DNA from: Pseudophaeobacter arcticus DSM 23566
GTDB taxonomy: Bacteria; Pseudomonadota; Alphaproteobacteria; Rhodobacterales; Rhodobacteraceae
Length of the DNA: 64,000 nt
Reading direction: 5' to 3'
NCBI RefSeq assembly: GCF_000473205.1
Contig: NZ_AXBF01000004.1
Location: forward strand, 186,001-250,000
The notes under the pieces were generated by a model. The model was not told where the DNA came from, did not search any database, and saw only the letters and a list, made by a program, of their open reading frames with translations. A program made the position numbers and the translations under genes. Below, in pieces: positions 44,246 through 52,664 of this stretch; position 1 is the stretch's first letter; the number at the start of each line of letters is the position of its first letter.

Positions 44246-45452
44246 GTCTGATCCTGTTGTTGCCTCTGTCACTCAGCCGTGGCTCACGGTGATTGGTCTT
44301 GGTGAGGATGGACTGGCGGGCCTCTCGGAGGCAAGCCGCAAAGCGCTGCATGAGGCCGAGGTGATTTTTGGCGGGCCGCGCCATCTGGATCTGGTGCTGG
44401 CCGGCGACCGGGGCCAGCCCTGGCCGGTGCCCTTTTCCATCCAGCCCGTGCTGGCGCAACGGGGACGCCCGGTGGTGGTGCTTGCCTCGGGCGATCCCTT
44501 CTGGCACGGCGCCGGAGGATCCTTGATGGGCGACCTTGATCCTCACGAATGGGTTTCTCACCCGGTGCCCTCCTGCTTTGCGCTGGCCGCCAACCGGCTG
44601 GGCTGGAAACTGGAAGAGGTGCTTTGCCTCGGGCTGCATGCGGCGCCTTTTGCACAGCTGTTGCCGCTGCTGGGCCGGGGCAGCCGCGCGATTTGCACCC
44701 TGCGCGACGGAGCGGCCCCGGCTGAACTGGCCCGCTGGCTGGTTGAGAACGGCCAGGATGCGGCGCGGATACATGTGATGGAACGGCTGGGAGGCCCCCG
44801 GGAACGCCTGTTTCAGGCCACCGCCAAGGAATGGGATCTGCCGCCAGGGGGGGCTCCGGTCCTCGTCGCCATCGAGGCAACTCAGCCCGGGCTGCCGCAG
44901 GCTGCGGGGCTGGCCGATGCGCATTTCGTGAGCGATGGCCAGATCACCAAACGTCCCATCCGCGCCCTGACCCTGTCGGCGCTGGCACCACGCAGAGGCG
45001 AACTGCTGTGGGATATCGGCGGCGGCTCTGGCTCTGTCTCGGTTGAATGGTGCCTGGCGGCCCCCGGCGCCCGCGCCATCACCTTTGAGCCCCGCCGGGA
45101 GCGGCTGGAAAACATCCGCGCCAATGCCACGCGTTTTGGCCTGAGCCACCGCATGGCGGCAGTGCAGGGCAAAGCCCCCGAAGTGCTGACGGGACATGCG
45201 CTGCCCGATTGCGTCTTTATCGGCGGCGGCGGCTCGCAAGCGCTGCTGGATCAGCTCTGGCAGATCCTGCCGCCGGGCACCCGTCTGGTGGCCAATGGCG
45301 TCACGCTGGAGACCGAAACCCTGCTGATGCAGGCCCATGCACAGTGGGGCGGCCATCTGCTGAAGGCTGAAATTGCCGAAGCCGGGCCTTTAGGGTCGAT
45401 GCGCGACTGGCAACGCGCCCGCCCCGTCATTCAGTGGAGCGTGACACGATGA
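44244..45452 (+). CDS. cobL: Precorrin-6Y C5,15-methyltransferase (decarboxylating) CobL
   Basis: 402 residues: an N-terminal tetrapyrrole methylase (VIGLGEDGLAGLSEASRKAL, ASGDPFWHGAGGSL) and a C-terminal Rossmann methyltransferase (LLWDIGGGSGSVSVEWCLAAP, CVFIGGGGSQALL). It methylates C5 and C15 and removes the C12 acetate carboxyl. The ATG at 44244 overlaps the cobK start codon in the opposite strand. Its stop overlaps the cobE start. Confidence 0.95.
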   Translation: MSDPVVASVTQPWLTVIGLGEDGLAGLSEASRKALHEAEVIFGGPRHLDLVLAGDRGQPWPVPFSIQPVLAQRGRPVVVLASGDPFWHGAGGSLMGDLDPHEWVSHPVPSCFALAANRLGWKLEEVLCLGLHAAPFAQLLPLLGRGSRAICTLRDGAAPAELARWLVENGQDAARIHVMERLGGPRERLFQATAKEWDLPPGGAPVLVAIEATQPGLPQAAGLADAHFVSDGQITKRPIRALTLSALAPRRGELLWDIGGGSGSVSVEWCLAAPGARAITFEPRRERLENIRANATRFGLSHRMAAVQGKAPEVLTGHALPDCVFIGGGGSQALLDQLWQILPPGTRLVANGVTLETETLLMQAHAQWGGHLLKAEIAEAGPLGSMRDWQRARPVIQWSVTR

Positions 45453-45826
45453 AAGTGGCCGGGATTGGATTTCGCGCCAATGCGACGCTGGCCGATCTGC
45501 GCAGCGTGCTGGCGCTGACAGGGGGGCGCCCCGATGCCCTGGCCAGCCTGGCGGCAAAGGCGGCGCAGCCTGCGCTGATAGAGCTTGCCCGGGAACTGGC
45601 GCTGCCGCTGATTGCCCTGCGCGAAGAAGACATCGCCGGCGAACAGACCCTCACCTGTTCGCCCCGCATACAATCCCGATTTGGCACCGGCTCGGTTGCC
45701 GAGGCCTGCGCCCTGGTGGCCGCCCGCCAAGGCGCAGGCCTGGCCCGGTCCCGCCTGATCACCCCCAGACTTATGACCGCGGATGGGATGGCCACCGCGG
45801 CCCTTGCAGAAAGACTTGAGCCATGA
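45449..45826 (+). CDS. cobE: CobE (CbiG C-terminal-domain protein)
   Basis: 125 residues matching the CbiG C-terminal/CobE family: [38 protein letters not shown] and [15 protein letters not shown]. CobE is needed for the aerobic pathway and may bind intermediates, but its reaction is not settled. Start overlaps the cobL stop (ATGA) and its own stop overlaps cobM. Confidence 0.9.
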   Translation: MKVAGIGFRANATLADLRSVLALTGGRPDALASLAAKAAQPALIELARELALPLIALREEDIAGEQTLTCSPRIQSRFGTGSVAEACALVAARQGAGLARSRLITPRLMTADGMATAALAERLEP

Positions 45827-46617
45827 CCGTTCATTTCATTGGCGCCGGCCCCGGCGCCGCCGATCTTATCACTCTGCGCGGGCGCGACCTGATCGCTGCC
45901 TGCCCGGTCTGTCTCTATGCCGGTTCGCTGGTCCCCGAGGCGCTGCTGCAGCACTGCCCCAAAGGGGCCAAGGTGATCAACACCGCAGCGCTGTCGCTGG
46001 ATGAAATCATCGCCCATATCAAAGAGGCCAATGACGCTGGTCACGATATCGCCCGGCTGCATTCGGGCGATCTGTCGGTCTGGTCTGCCTTAGGAGAACA
46101 GCTGCGCCGGTTGCGCACACTGAACATCCCCTATGACATCACCCCCGGCGTGCCCGCCTTTGCGGCGGCGGCAGCGGCGCTGGGATCAGAGCTGACCCTG
46201 CCCGGTGTCGCCCAATCGCTGGTGCTGACGCGAACCTCGGGCAAGGCCTCGGCGATGCCCGAAGGCGAAACGCTGGAGAATTTTGCCCGCACCGGTGCGA
46301 CCCTGGCCATTCACCTCTCGGTGCATGTGCTGGAGGATGTGGTCGCCCGGCTCACCCCCAGCTATGGCGCCGAATGCCCGGTTGCCGTGGTCTGGCGCGC
46401 CACCTGGCCAGATCAAAAGGTGGTCAAGGCGACGCTTGGCACCCTGGAAGAGGCTACCGGCGGGGTGCGCGGACGCACCGCGCTGATTCTGGTCGGACCG
46501 GCGCTTGGCAATGAAGGTTTTGACGAAAGCTGCCTTTACGCGCAGGATTACGACCGCCGCTACCGGCCACAAAGCGCCGACAGCCAATGGGCCAACTGGA
46601 GCGAAGGTGATGATTGA
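45823..46617 (+). CDS. cobM: Precorrin-4 C11-methyltransferase CobM
   Basis: 264 residues: [52 protein letters not shown] and [19 protein letters not shown]. It methylates C11 of precorrin-4 to give precorrin-5. Its start overlaps the cobE stop by 4 nt, and its last codons overlap cobB by 8 nt. Confidence 0.96.
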   Translation: MTVHFIGAGPGAADLITLRGRDLIAACPVCLYAGSLVPEALLQHCPKGAKVINTAALSLDEIIAHIKEANDAGHDIARLHSGDLSVWSALGEQLRRLRTLNIPYDITPGVPAFAAAAAALGSELTLPGVAQSLVLTRTSGKASAMPEGETLENFARTGATLAIHLSVHVLEDVVARLTPSYGAECPVAVVWRATWPDQKVVKATLGTLEEATGGVRGRTALILVGPALGNEGFDESCLYAQDYDRRYRPQSADSQWANWSEGDD

Positions 46618-47926
46618 TTTTCCCAAAGGCCTGATGATCTCCGCCCCGGCCTCTGGCACCGGCAAGACCACGGTGATGCTGGGCCTGCTGCGGGCGCTGG
46701 CCGAAGACGGCCTGGCGGTTCAGCCCTTCAAAAGCGGCCCCGACTACATCGACCCGGCCTTTCACTTTGCCGCTGCCAAGCGCCCCAGCTTCAATCTGGA
46801 TACCTGGGCGATGGACGCGCAGCTGCTGGATGCGGTTGCCGGACAGGCAACAGGGGCTGAAATCTGCATCGGCGAAGGCTCGATGGGGCTGTTTGACGGG
46901 GTTGCCACCCGTGGGCAGAGCGGCTTTGGCTCTTCTGCTGAAACCGCCAAGCGCATGGGCTGGCCGGTGGTGCTGGTGATTGACGTGGGCGGCCAGGCGC
47001 AGTCCGCTGCCGCCACCGCTTTGGGGTTTAAATCCTACGACCCCGAGGTGCCCTTTGCGGGGGTAATCCTGAACCGGGTCGCCAGCCCCCGCCACGAACG
47101 CCTGACCCGGCTGGGGATGGAGCGCGCAGGCGTCAAGGTTCTGGGCGCGCTGCCCCGGCGCGGCGATCTTGCCCTGCCCGAACGCCACCTGGGCCTGATT
47201 CAGGCGGTGGAACATCCCGATCTGGAAGCCGCCATCGCAGGCTATGCCACTTTCCTGCGCGAACATGTGGATCTTGAGGCGCTCAAATCGGCAGCCATGG
47301 GCGCAGCCGCCCCAGCCCCCAACAGGCTGCCAAAGCCCCCGGCGCAGCGCATCGCGCTGGCACGGGATGCGGCGTTTTCCTTTACCTATCCGCATCTTTT
47401 GACCGGCTGGCGCGCCGCCGGCGCTGAAATCCTGCCGTTTTCCCCCCTCGCGGATGAGGCCCCGGCCCAAGACGCCGATCTGGTCTGGCTACCCGGCGGT
47501 TACCCGGAACTACACGGCGGCACCCTGGCCGCCGCCCAGACCTTCCGTGCGGGCCTGCGCAAACATGCCGAGACCAAGCCAGTGCATGGCGAATGTGGGG
47601 GCTACATGGCCCTTGGCGACGCTCTGATCGACAAGGAGGGCAACCGCCATCAGATGGCCGGTCTGCTGGGCCTGGTCACCTCCTATGAGAAACGCAAATT
47701 CCATTTGGGCTATCGCCGCGCCGAGTTGCAGGCGCCGATGCCGGGCTTTGCAACAGGTGCAGCCCTGCGCGGGCATGAGTTCCACTATTGCACCATTCTG
47801 GATGAACCCGACGCCCCACTGGCCCATGTCATGGATGCCGATGGCAATCCGGTGCCGGAAACCGGCTCCATCAAGGGCCATGTCACCGGCACCTTTTTCC
47901 ATCTGATCACCGGAGAAGGCGCATGA
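46610..47926 (+). CDS. cobB: Hydrogenobyrinate a,c-diamide synthase CobB
   Basis: 438 residues: a P-loop-type ATPase domain ([34 protein letters not shown]) and a C-terminal triad glutamine amidotransferase ([25 protein letters not shown] with the catalytic Cys). It amidates the a and c carboxylates. GGAGCGAAGGTG precedes the ATG at 46610, inside the end of cobM. Confidence 0.95.
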   Translation: MIDFPKGLMISAPASGTGKTTVMLGLLRALAEDGLAVQPFKSGPDYIDPAFHFAAAKRPSFNLDTWAMDAQLLDAVAGQATGAEICIGEGSMGLFDGVATRGQSGFGSSAETAKRMGWPVVLVIDVGGQAQSAAATALGFKSYDPEVPFAGVILNRVASPRHERLTRLGMERAGVKVLGALPRRGDLALPERHLGLIQAVEHPDLEAAIAGYATFLREHVDLEALKSAAMGAAAPAPNRLPKPPAQRIALARDAAFSFTYPHLLTGWRAAGAEILPFSPLADEAPAQDADLVWLPGGYPELHGGTLAAAQTFRAGLRKHAETKPVHGECGGYMALGDALIDKEGNRHQMAGLLGLVTSYEKRKFHLGYRRAELQAPMPGFATGAALRGHEFHYCTILDEPDAPLAHVMDADGNPVPETGSIKGHVTGTFFHLITGEGA

Positions 47927-48660
47927 GCGGCTTTGTCAGTTTTGTCTCGTCTGGCCCTGGTGATCCGGAGCTGCTGACCGTCAAGGCGGTGAAACGGCTG
48001 GAAGCGGCCGATGCGGTGCTGTTTGACGATCTCTCCTCGGGGCCGATCCTGACTCATGCCCGCCCTGATGCCGATCTGGTGGGTGTTGGCAAACGCGCCG
48101 GGCGGCCCTCACCAAAACAGGACCACGTCAGCCAACTGCTGGTGGACTATGCCAAAAGCGGCCTCAAGGTGGTGCGGTTGAAGTCAGGTGACAGTGGCGT
48201 CTTTGGTCGGCTAGAGGAAGAAATCACTGCGCTGCGTGCTGCGGGCATCCCGTTTGAGATCATCCCCGGCGTCACCGCAGCCTCAGCTGCGGCGGCAGCG
48301 GCCAATATTCCGCTGACCCGGCGGCTGACGGCGCGCCGTATGCAGTTCATCACCGGTCACGACGTCACCGGTGGCCTGCCGGATAGCCTCAACATGGCGG
48401 CGCTGGCCGATCCGGATGCCACCACGGTTGTCTATATGGGCAAACGCACCTTTGCGGCCCTGGCGGAAAAGCTGGTCGAAGCCGGTCTGCCACCTGAAAC
48501 CCATGCGCTGGTGGCATTGGGGGTATCCACACCCGAACAAGAACTCAGCTGCCATACGGTGGGTGAACTGCCACAGGTACTGCGTGCGATGGAGACCACT
48601 GCGCCGGTTCTCATTCTCTACGGCCCGCTGGCCGATACCGATCTGACCCCGGGAGGCTGA
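47923..48660 (+). CDS. cobA: Uroporphyrinogen-III C-methyltransferase CobA
   Basis: 245 residues: VSSGPGDPELLTVKAVKRLEAAD, VGKRAGRPSPKQ, RLKSGDSGVFGRLEEEI and IPGVTAASAAAAAANIPLT. It makes precorrin-2 from uroporphyrinogen III, the entry to the pathway. No CysG-type dehydrogenase domain is fused. Starts in the cobB stop (ATGA). Confidence 0.95.
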   Translation: MSGFVSFVSSGPGDPELLTVKAVKRLEAADAVLFDDLSSGPILTHARPDADLVGVGKRAGRPSPKQDHVSQLLVDYAKSGLKVVRLKSGDSGVFGRLEEEITALRAAGIPFEIIPGVTAASAAAAAANIPLTRRLTARRMQFITGHDVTGGLPDSLNMAALADPDATTVVYMGKRTFAALAEKLVEAGLPPETHALVALGVSTPEQELSCHTVGELPQVLRAMETTAPVLILYGPLADTDLTPGG

Positions 48661-48664
48661 GCCG

Positions 48665-49000
48665 GTGCCGCAGCCAACCCTGACCCTCTGCAAGAGCTGC
48701 AAGAGCGCCGATCTGGCCCTGCCCCGCCATCTGGCGGAGGCCCTGGAACAGGCCGGGATCGCGGCGCGGGTGCAAGAGGTGGACTGCATGTCCGGCTGCA
48801 CACGCCCGCAGACCCTTGCGGTGCGGCAAAGCGGCAAGACGGCCTATCTCTTTGGCGAGATCACCGCAGCGGACCTGCCGAATATCCTCACCTTTTTGCG
48901 GCTCTTTAACGAAAGCCCCGATGGCACCCTGGCAGATTCCCGCCCGCTGGGGGCGCTGCGCATGAAGGCCATCGCGCGAATCCCGGCGGATCTGGACTAG
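48665..49000 (+). CDS. DUF1636 thioredoxin-fold metal-cluster protein (copy 2)
   Basis: 111 residues starting with GTG (GGGAGG upstream). The cysteine pattern LCKSCKSAD ... VDCMSGCTRPQTLAV is the C-x2-C ... C-x3-C thioredoxin-like ferredoxin pattern and parallels the copy at 35276, and both copies end in similar K.IARIP motifs. It closes the main cob operon four bases after cobA. Confidence 0.8.
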   Translation: MPQPTLTLCKSCKSADLALPRHLAEALEQAGIAARVQEVDCMSGCTRPQTLAVRQSGKTAYLFGEITAADLPNILTFLRLFNESPDGTLADSRPLGALRMKAIARIPADLD

Positions 49001-49110
49001 ACCCGACAGCCGGGTCAAAATCGCCCTGCCCACCGAAAAAGTCGCATCTTTGTCCAAGCGGGACGGTTTCCAACTTGACCGGGCAGTATGACAAAGGGCA
49101 CAACAAATGA

Positions 49111-49303
49111 ACATGGTGTCCAACGGTGCAAAGCATCAGGGCTGAAACGGGAATGAGGAATGGCGGACCAAATCGCGGCGCCACGCCCTCAACCGCCCCC
49201 GCGACTGTGAGCAGCGAGTGGTTTTTCATATCCACTGGGGCCAATCTGGCCACCGGGAAGGGGAAAAATCGCTGTGACCTGCGAGTCAGGAGACCGGCCA
49301 TGT
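49111..49303 (+). promoter_or_regulatory. Cobalamin riboswitch 2 (upstream of cbtB)
   Basis: P1 arm ACATGG, GGGAATGAGGAATGGCGG, the CCGCCCCCGCGACTGTGAGC block, CCACTGGGG, CACCGGGAAGG, the B12 box AGTCAGGAGACCGGCC and the closing arm CCATGT are all present. A small stem (GTCGTC/GACGAC at 49321-49338) sits directly before the GGAG of cbtB and may form the switch in translation. It should turn off cobalt uptake when adenosylcobalamin is plentiful. Confidence 0.93.
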
Positions 49304-49348
49304 AATGGACTGAAACTTTTGTCGTCGGGTGTGACGACGTGGAGAACA

Positions 49349-49522
49349 ATGATGACAACTAAGACACTGAACAAATCCGCTGCAGGCATTGGTTTTGCAC
49401 CAGCTCTGTTTGCCGTGATCCTTGGCCTGGGTATTGTCACCCTGACCGGTCACGTACAGGCTTCTGCCCTGCATGACGCGGCCCATGATGTCCGTCACGC
49501 AACCGGCTTCCCCTGCCACTAA
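49349..49522 (+). CDS. cbtB: CbtB cobalt transporter small subunit
   Basis: 57 residues: one membrane helix (GFAPALFAVILGLGIVTLTG) and a short His-containing tail (ALHDAAHDVRHATGFPCH) ending with the conserved H-x-x-x-FPCH. CbtB pairs with CbtA in B12-regulated cobalt uptake. GGAG precedes the ATG. Confidence 0.92.
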   Translation: MMTTKTLNKSAAGIGFAPALFAVILGLGIVTLTGHVQASALHDAAHDVRHATGFPCH

Positions 49523-49526
49523 GCAG

Positions 49527-50216
49527 ATGATGAACCGTATCTTGACCAGCGCGTTGTTCGCTGGTGCTGCAGCAGGGTTGTTAACCGCTCTGCTGCAGCT
49601 TCTTTTTGTGCAGCCTGTTCTTTTGCATGCCGAGCTTTATGAGACCGGCGAGCTGGTGCATTTTGGCGGCGCCGCAGTTTCGGCGCATCCGGATCTGCCC
49701 GGCTTTGACGTCATGCGCGACGGGTTGAGCATCATTTTCACCATGTTGACCTACACCGGCTATGCGCTGGTCATGGTTGCCCTGATGTCACTTGCCGAGA
49801 GCAAGGGCCATGTTGTCACCGCACGGGCGGGCATTCTCTGGGGGTTGGCAGGTTTTGTCACCTTCCATCTGGCGCCAGCTTTGACCCTGGCACCAGAAGT
49901 GCCCGGCGTCGCCGCTGCCGATGTCTTTGACCGCCAGATCTGGTGGACAGCAACCGTGGCTGCGGCCGGCATTGCCATGTGGCTCATCGCCTTTGGCGGC
50001 AATCTGGTCTCTTATGCCATTGCGGTGGCGCTGTTGCTGCTGCCGCATCTGATTGGCGCCCCGGAGCCAGACAGCTTTACCGGTCCGGTTCCAACCGAGA
50101 TCGGCGCGCTGTTTGCCGCACGCGCCCTTGGCGTTGGCATGGCCGCCTGGGTTCTGCTTGGCACTTTTGCTGGCTATTTCTGGCAATCGGAAGCACAGCG
50201 CACCGCCGCCGCGTAA
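49527..50216 (+). CDS. cbtA: CbtA cobalt transporter subunit
   Basis: 229 residues with about five membrane helices: MMNRILTSALFAGAAAGLL, FTMLTYTGYALVMVALM, GILWGLAGFVTFHLAP, WWTATVAAAGIAMWLIAF and the final LGVGMAAWVLLGTFAGYF. The family is predicted to import Co2+ for cobalamin synthesis. It begins four bases after the cbtB stop; the second ATG at 49530 is an equal start candidate. Confidence 0.9.
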   Translation: MMNRILTSALFAGAAAGLLTALLQLLFVQPVLLHAELYETGELVHFGGAAVSAHPDLPGFDVMRDGLSIIFTMLTYTGYALVMVALMSLAESKGHVVTARAGILWGLAGFVTFHLAPALTLAPEVPGVAAADVFDRQIWWTATVAAAGIAMWLIAFGGNLVSYAIAVALLLLPHLIGAPEPDSFTGPVPTEIGALFAARALGVGMAAWVLLGTFAGYFWQSEAQRTAAA

Positions 50217-50223
50217 TCGAAAA

Positions 50224-50263
50224 AAACCTCCGTCGGTGCATCGCCACTGGCGGAGGTTTCCGT
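50224..50263 (+). terminator. Terminator-like hairpin after cbtA
   Basis: AAACCTCCG pairs with CGGAGGTTT and the inner GTCGGTG pairs with CCACTGGC through G-U pairs. TCCGTTT follows. It lies between cbtA and the His-rich gene and could make expression of the latter partial. Confidence 0.7.
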
Positions 50264-50278
50264 TTCAAAGGATCAAGA

Positions 50279-50779
50279 ATGTCCCGTTCCCTCGCTCTCT
50301 TTGCCATTGGGCTTACCTTTGGCTGTGGCATCGGCTTTGTTGTTGCTGCCGGCAATGGCATCACCTTCACCGGCCACGACCACGGCGACCCTGCCCAGCA
50401 CGGAGGGGCAGAACACCAGATGGAAAGCGCCGGTCACGCCCATAGCCAACCTCTGATGATCACCCCAGGCAGCACCGCGCCCAAAATTGCAATAGACGTC
50501 CACAAGGACCCGATGTCCGGCTGGAACCTGCAGGTCACCACAGAGAATTTCATCTTCTCGCCCGAACATGTCTCCACTGCGGATCGCCCCGGCGAAGGTC
50601 ATGCCCATGTCTATATCAACGGCAGCAAGCTGACCCGGCTTTATGGCAACTGGCTGCATCTGGGCGATCTGCCCAAGGGCAGCGTCGAAATCACCGTGGG
50701 GCTGAACGCAAATAGCCACAGCCCGCTGATGATCGGGACAGACCCGATTGCTGACAGCGTGATCATCGACAACCCCTGA
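50279..50779 (+). CDS. His-rich exported protein of the cobalt/cobalamin locus
   Basis: 166 residues: an N-terminal membrane or signal segment (LALFAIGLTFGCGIGFVVAA), a His-rich stretch (HDHGDPAQHGGAEHQ, GHAHSQ, about 33-57) and a C-terminal beta-rich domain (WNLQVTTENFIFSPEHV; GHAHVYINGSKLTRLYGNW; LGDLPKGSVEITVGLNANSH) resembling small copper/cobalt-binding sandwich domains. I recognise no named family. AAGGATC precedes the ATG. Between cbtA and cobF, a periplasmic cobalt-binding role is likely but inferred. Confidence 0.75.
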   Translation: MSRSLALFAIGLTFGCGIGFVVAAGNGITFTGHDHGDPAQHGGAEHQMESAGHAHSQPLMITPGSTAPKIAIDVHKDPMSGWNLQVTTENFIFSPEHVSTADRPGEGHAHVYINGSKLTRLYGNWLHLGDLPKGSVEITVGLNANSHSPLMIGTDPIADSVIIDNP

Positions 50780-50886
50780 CCCCTTGGTGCCCCGGTTGCA
50801 GCCCCGGTCTGCCGCCTGACCTGACGCGAAGTCGATACACAGCGGCCCGATCCCGCGATGCAGCCGGATCCGGGCTTGATTATGCT

Positions 50887-50921
50887 GAAACACGGCGCCA
50901 TAGCGGGCCGTGTTTCTTTTT
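50887..50921 (+). terminator. Rho-independent terminator touching the cobF ribosome-binding site
   Basis: GAAACACGGC pairs with GCCGTGTTTC, followed by TTTTT. The last T is only a few bases before the AGGAG of cobF. It can end the upstream transcript or act as an attenuator for cobF. Confidence 0.88.
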
Positions 50922-50937
50922 GGCAGGAGCCCGACAG

Positions 50938-51717
50938 ATGAACAATGACAGCACGGCCGCCGTGATCGAGCTTTCGCTCATTGGCATTGGCACCGGCAAC
51001 TCGCAGCATCTGACCCTGCAGGCAGTCGCCGCGCTCAATGCCTGCGATCTGATCCTGATCCCGCACAAGGGCGCGGGCAAAGACGACCTCGCCGGGCTGC
51101 GCCAGCAGATCTGCGCTCAGGTGATCCAGGCCCCCGGCCCGCGTATTGTTGAATTTGCCCTGCCGGTGCGCGACCCCGCGATCCAGGACTACACCGCCCG
51201 CGTGGATCACTGGCACGATGCCATTGCCGAGGTCTGGATCAAAACCATCCGCGACCACTGCCCCGGCGGCAAGGTCAGGGTTGGCTTTCTGGTCTGGGGG
51301 GATCCGTCGCTATATGACAGCACCATGCGCATCGCCGAGCGCCTGAAGGCCACGCAGGATATCACGCTAGAGGTCATTCCCGGCGTGACCTCGATCCAGG
51401 CGCTGACCGCCGCCCATGCCATTCCGTTGAACGAGATTGGTGCGCCCTTTACCGTGACCACCGGGCGACAGCTGCGCGACAACGGCTGGCCTGAGAGTGC
51501 CGATACCCTGGTGATCATGCTGGATGGGGAATGCTCGTTTCAGGCCATCGACCCCACAGGGGTGGACATCTGGTGGTCCGCCTATGCCGGCATGGAAAAC
51601 CAGATCAGCCTCTCTGGCCCCTTGGCTGCGGTCGCCGAACAGATCATCCAAACCCGCGCCCAGGCCCGCGCCGATCACGGCTGGATCATGGATATCTACC
51701 TGCTGCGGAAATCCTGA
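50938..51717 (+). CDS. cobF: Precorrin-6A synthase (deacetylating) CobF
   Basis: 259 residues: SLIGIGTGNSQHLTLQAVAALN, ILIPHKG, FLVWGDPSLYDSTMRIAERL and IPGVTSIQALTAAHAIPLN. CobF methylates C1 and releases acetate, specific to the aerobic route. AGGAG lies 9 nt before the ATG at 50938. It stands apart from the other cob genes behind a terminator. Confidence 0.95.
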   Translation: MNNDSTAAVIELSLIGIGTGNSQHLTLQAVAALNACDLILIPHKGAGKDDLAGLRQQICAQVIQAPGPRIVEFALPVRDPAIQDYTARVDHWHDAIAEVWIKTIRDHCPGGKVRVGFLVWGDPSLYDSTMRIAERLKATQDITLEVIPGVTSIQALTAAHAIPLNEIGAPFTVTTGRQLRDNGWPESADTLVIMLDGECSFQAIDPTGVDIWWSAYAGMENQISLSGPLAAVAEQIIQTRAQARADHGWIMDIYLLRKS

Positions 51718-51757
51718 GGCGGCTCCGTCGCCGGTCCGCCGCCCCTGAGAAGACAGG

Positions 51758-52624
51758 CTAGGCCTGGGCCATGCGGCGTCCCGCCAGCCAGAGCGAGGAC
51801 AGGCCGGAGAGGACAATCACCCCCAGCCCCAAAAGCGCCAGCTCATCGGGCCAGGTGCCAAAGACCACCACCCCCAGAACGGTTGCCGCCAGGAGCTGGC
51901 TGTAGATCAATGGCGCCACGACATTGGCAGGCGTGGTCCGATTGACCATCACCAACAGAAAATTCCCTGCCGCAGATCCCAGCGCGCTGATCAGGATCAG
52001 GCTTCCGGAGGTGATATCAATGCTTTGTGGCATCTCGCCATAGCTAAAGGGAAACAGCACCAATGAGCCGATAATCAATTGGGAGATCAGCAGAAACTTG
52101 GGCCGGTACCGCCCGGCCAGACTGCGCGTTGCCACCAGATATGAGCCATGGAAACAGCCCGCCAACAGGGCAAACCCCATGCCGATCTGCATCCCAAACC
52201 CCGGTTTCACCACCAATAGTACGCCGACAAAGCTCACCAGCAGCAGCGCCACCCGGCCCGGATCCACCTTTTCTTTCAGCAGCAGCGCCGAGAGCACAAA
52301 GGCCACGATAGGCCCAACAAAGAAGCCGCCAAAGACATTGGCGATTGGTTCGGTCCTCAGCGCGGTGAGGATGCACAGAATGCCCGTGGCAATCAGCAGC
52401 GACCGCAGAATGATCCGCCAGTCCAGAAACCCGCGCAGCTCGGCACTGCGCAGACCGGCAAAGGGCAACAGCACCACCGCCGCCACGGTAAAACGGGACC
52501 AGGCGACAAAGAAGGGGCTGGCCCCAGCGACCGTCAGCGACTTGCCTGCGGCATCGCCAATCACGATCAGCGTCATGGCCAGGACCACGGTGCCAAGCAT
52601 ACCCATAGGGATATGGTGTTTCAT
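51758..52624 (-). CDS. EamA/DMT-family transporter (copy 2)
   Basis: 288 residues with ten predicted membrane helices, for example GMLGTVVLAMTLIVIGDAAG and FGMQIGMGFALLAGCFHGSY. An inner-membrane exporter of unknown substrate. The ATG at 52624 follows GGAGTGACCAG. It lies 40 nt after the MocR-like gene on the same strand and is probably controlled by it. Confidence 0.8.
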   Translation of the reverse strand: MKHHIPMGMLGTVVLAMTLIVIGDAAGKSLTVAGASPFFVAWSRFTVAAVVLLPFAGLRSAELRGFLDWRIILRSLLIATGILCILTALRTEPIANVFGGFFVGPIVAFVLSALLLKEKVDPGRVALLLVSFVGVLLVVKPGFGMQIGMGFALLAGCFHGSYLVATRSLAGRYRPKFLLISQLIIGSLVLFPFSYGEMPQSIDITSGSLILISALGSAAGNFLLVMVNRTTPANVVAPLIYSQLLAATVLGVVVFGTWPDELALLGLGVIVLSGLSSLWLAGRRMAQA

Positions 52625-52664
52625 CTGGTCACTCCGGTGCAGGCGGTGGTCAGGTTTATCTGCA

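Noticed and set aside
50780..50886. A third cobalamin riboswitch before cobF
   Set aside because: The stretch is only 107 nt and lacks the GCCACTG, CCGCCCCCGC and B12-box blocks.
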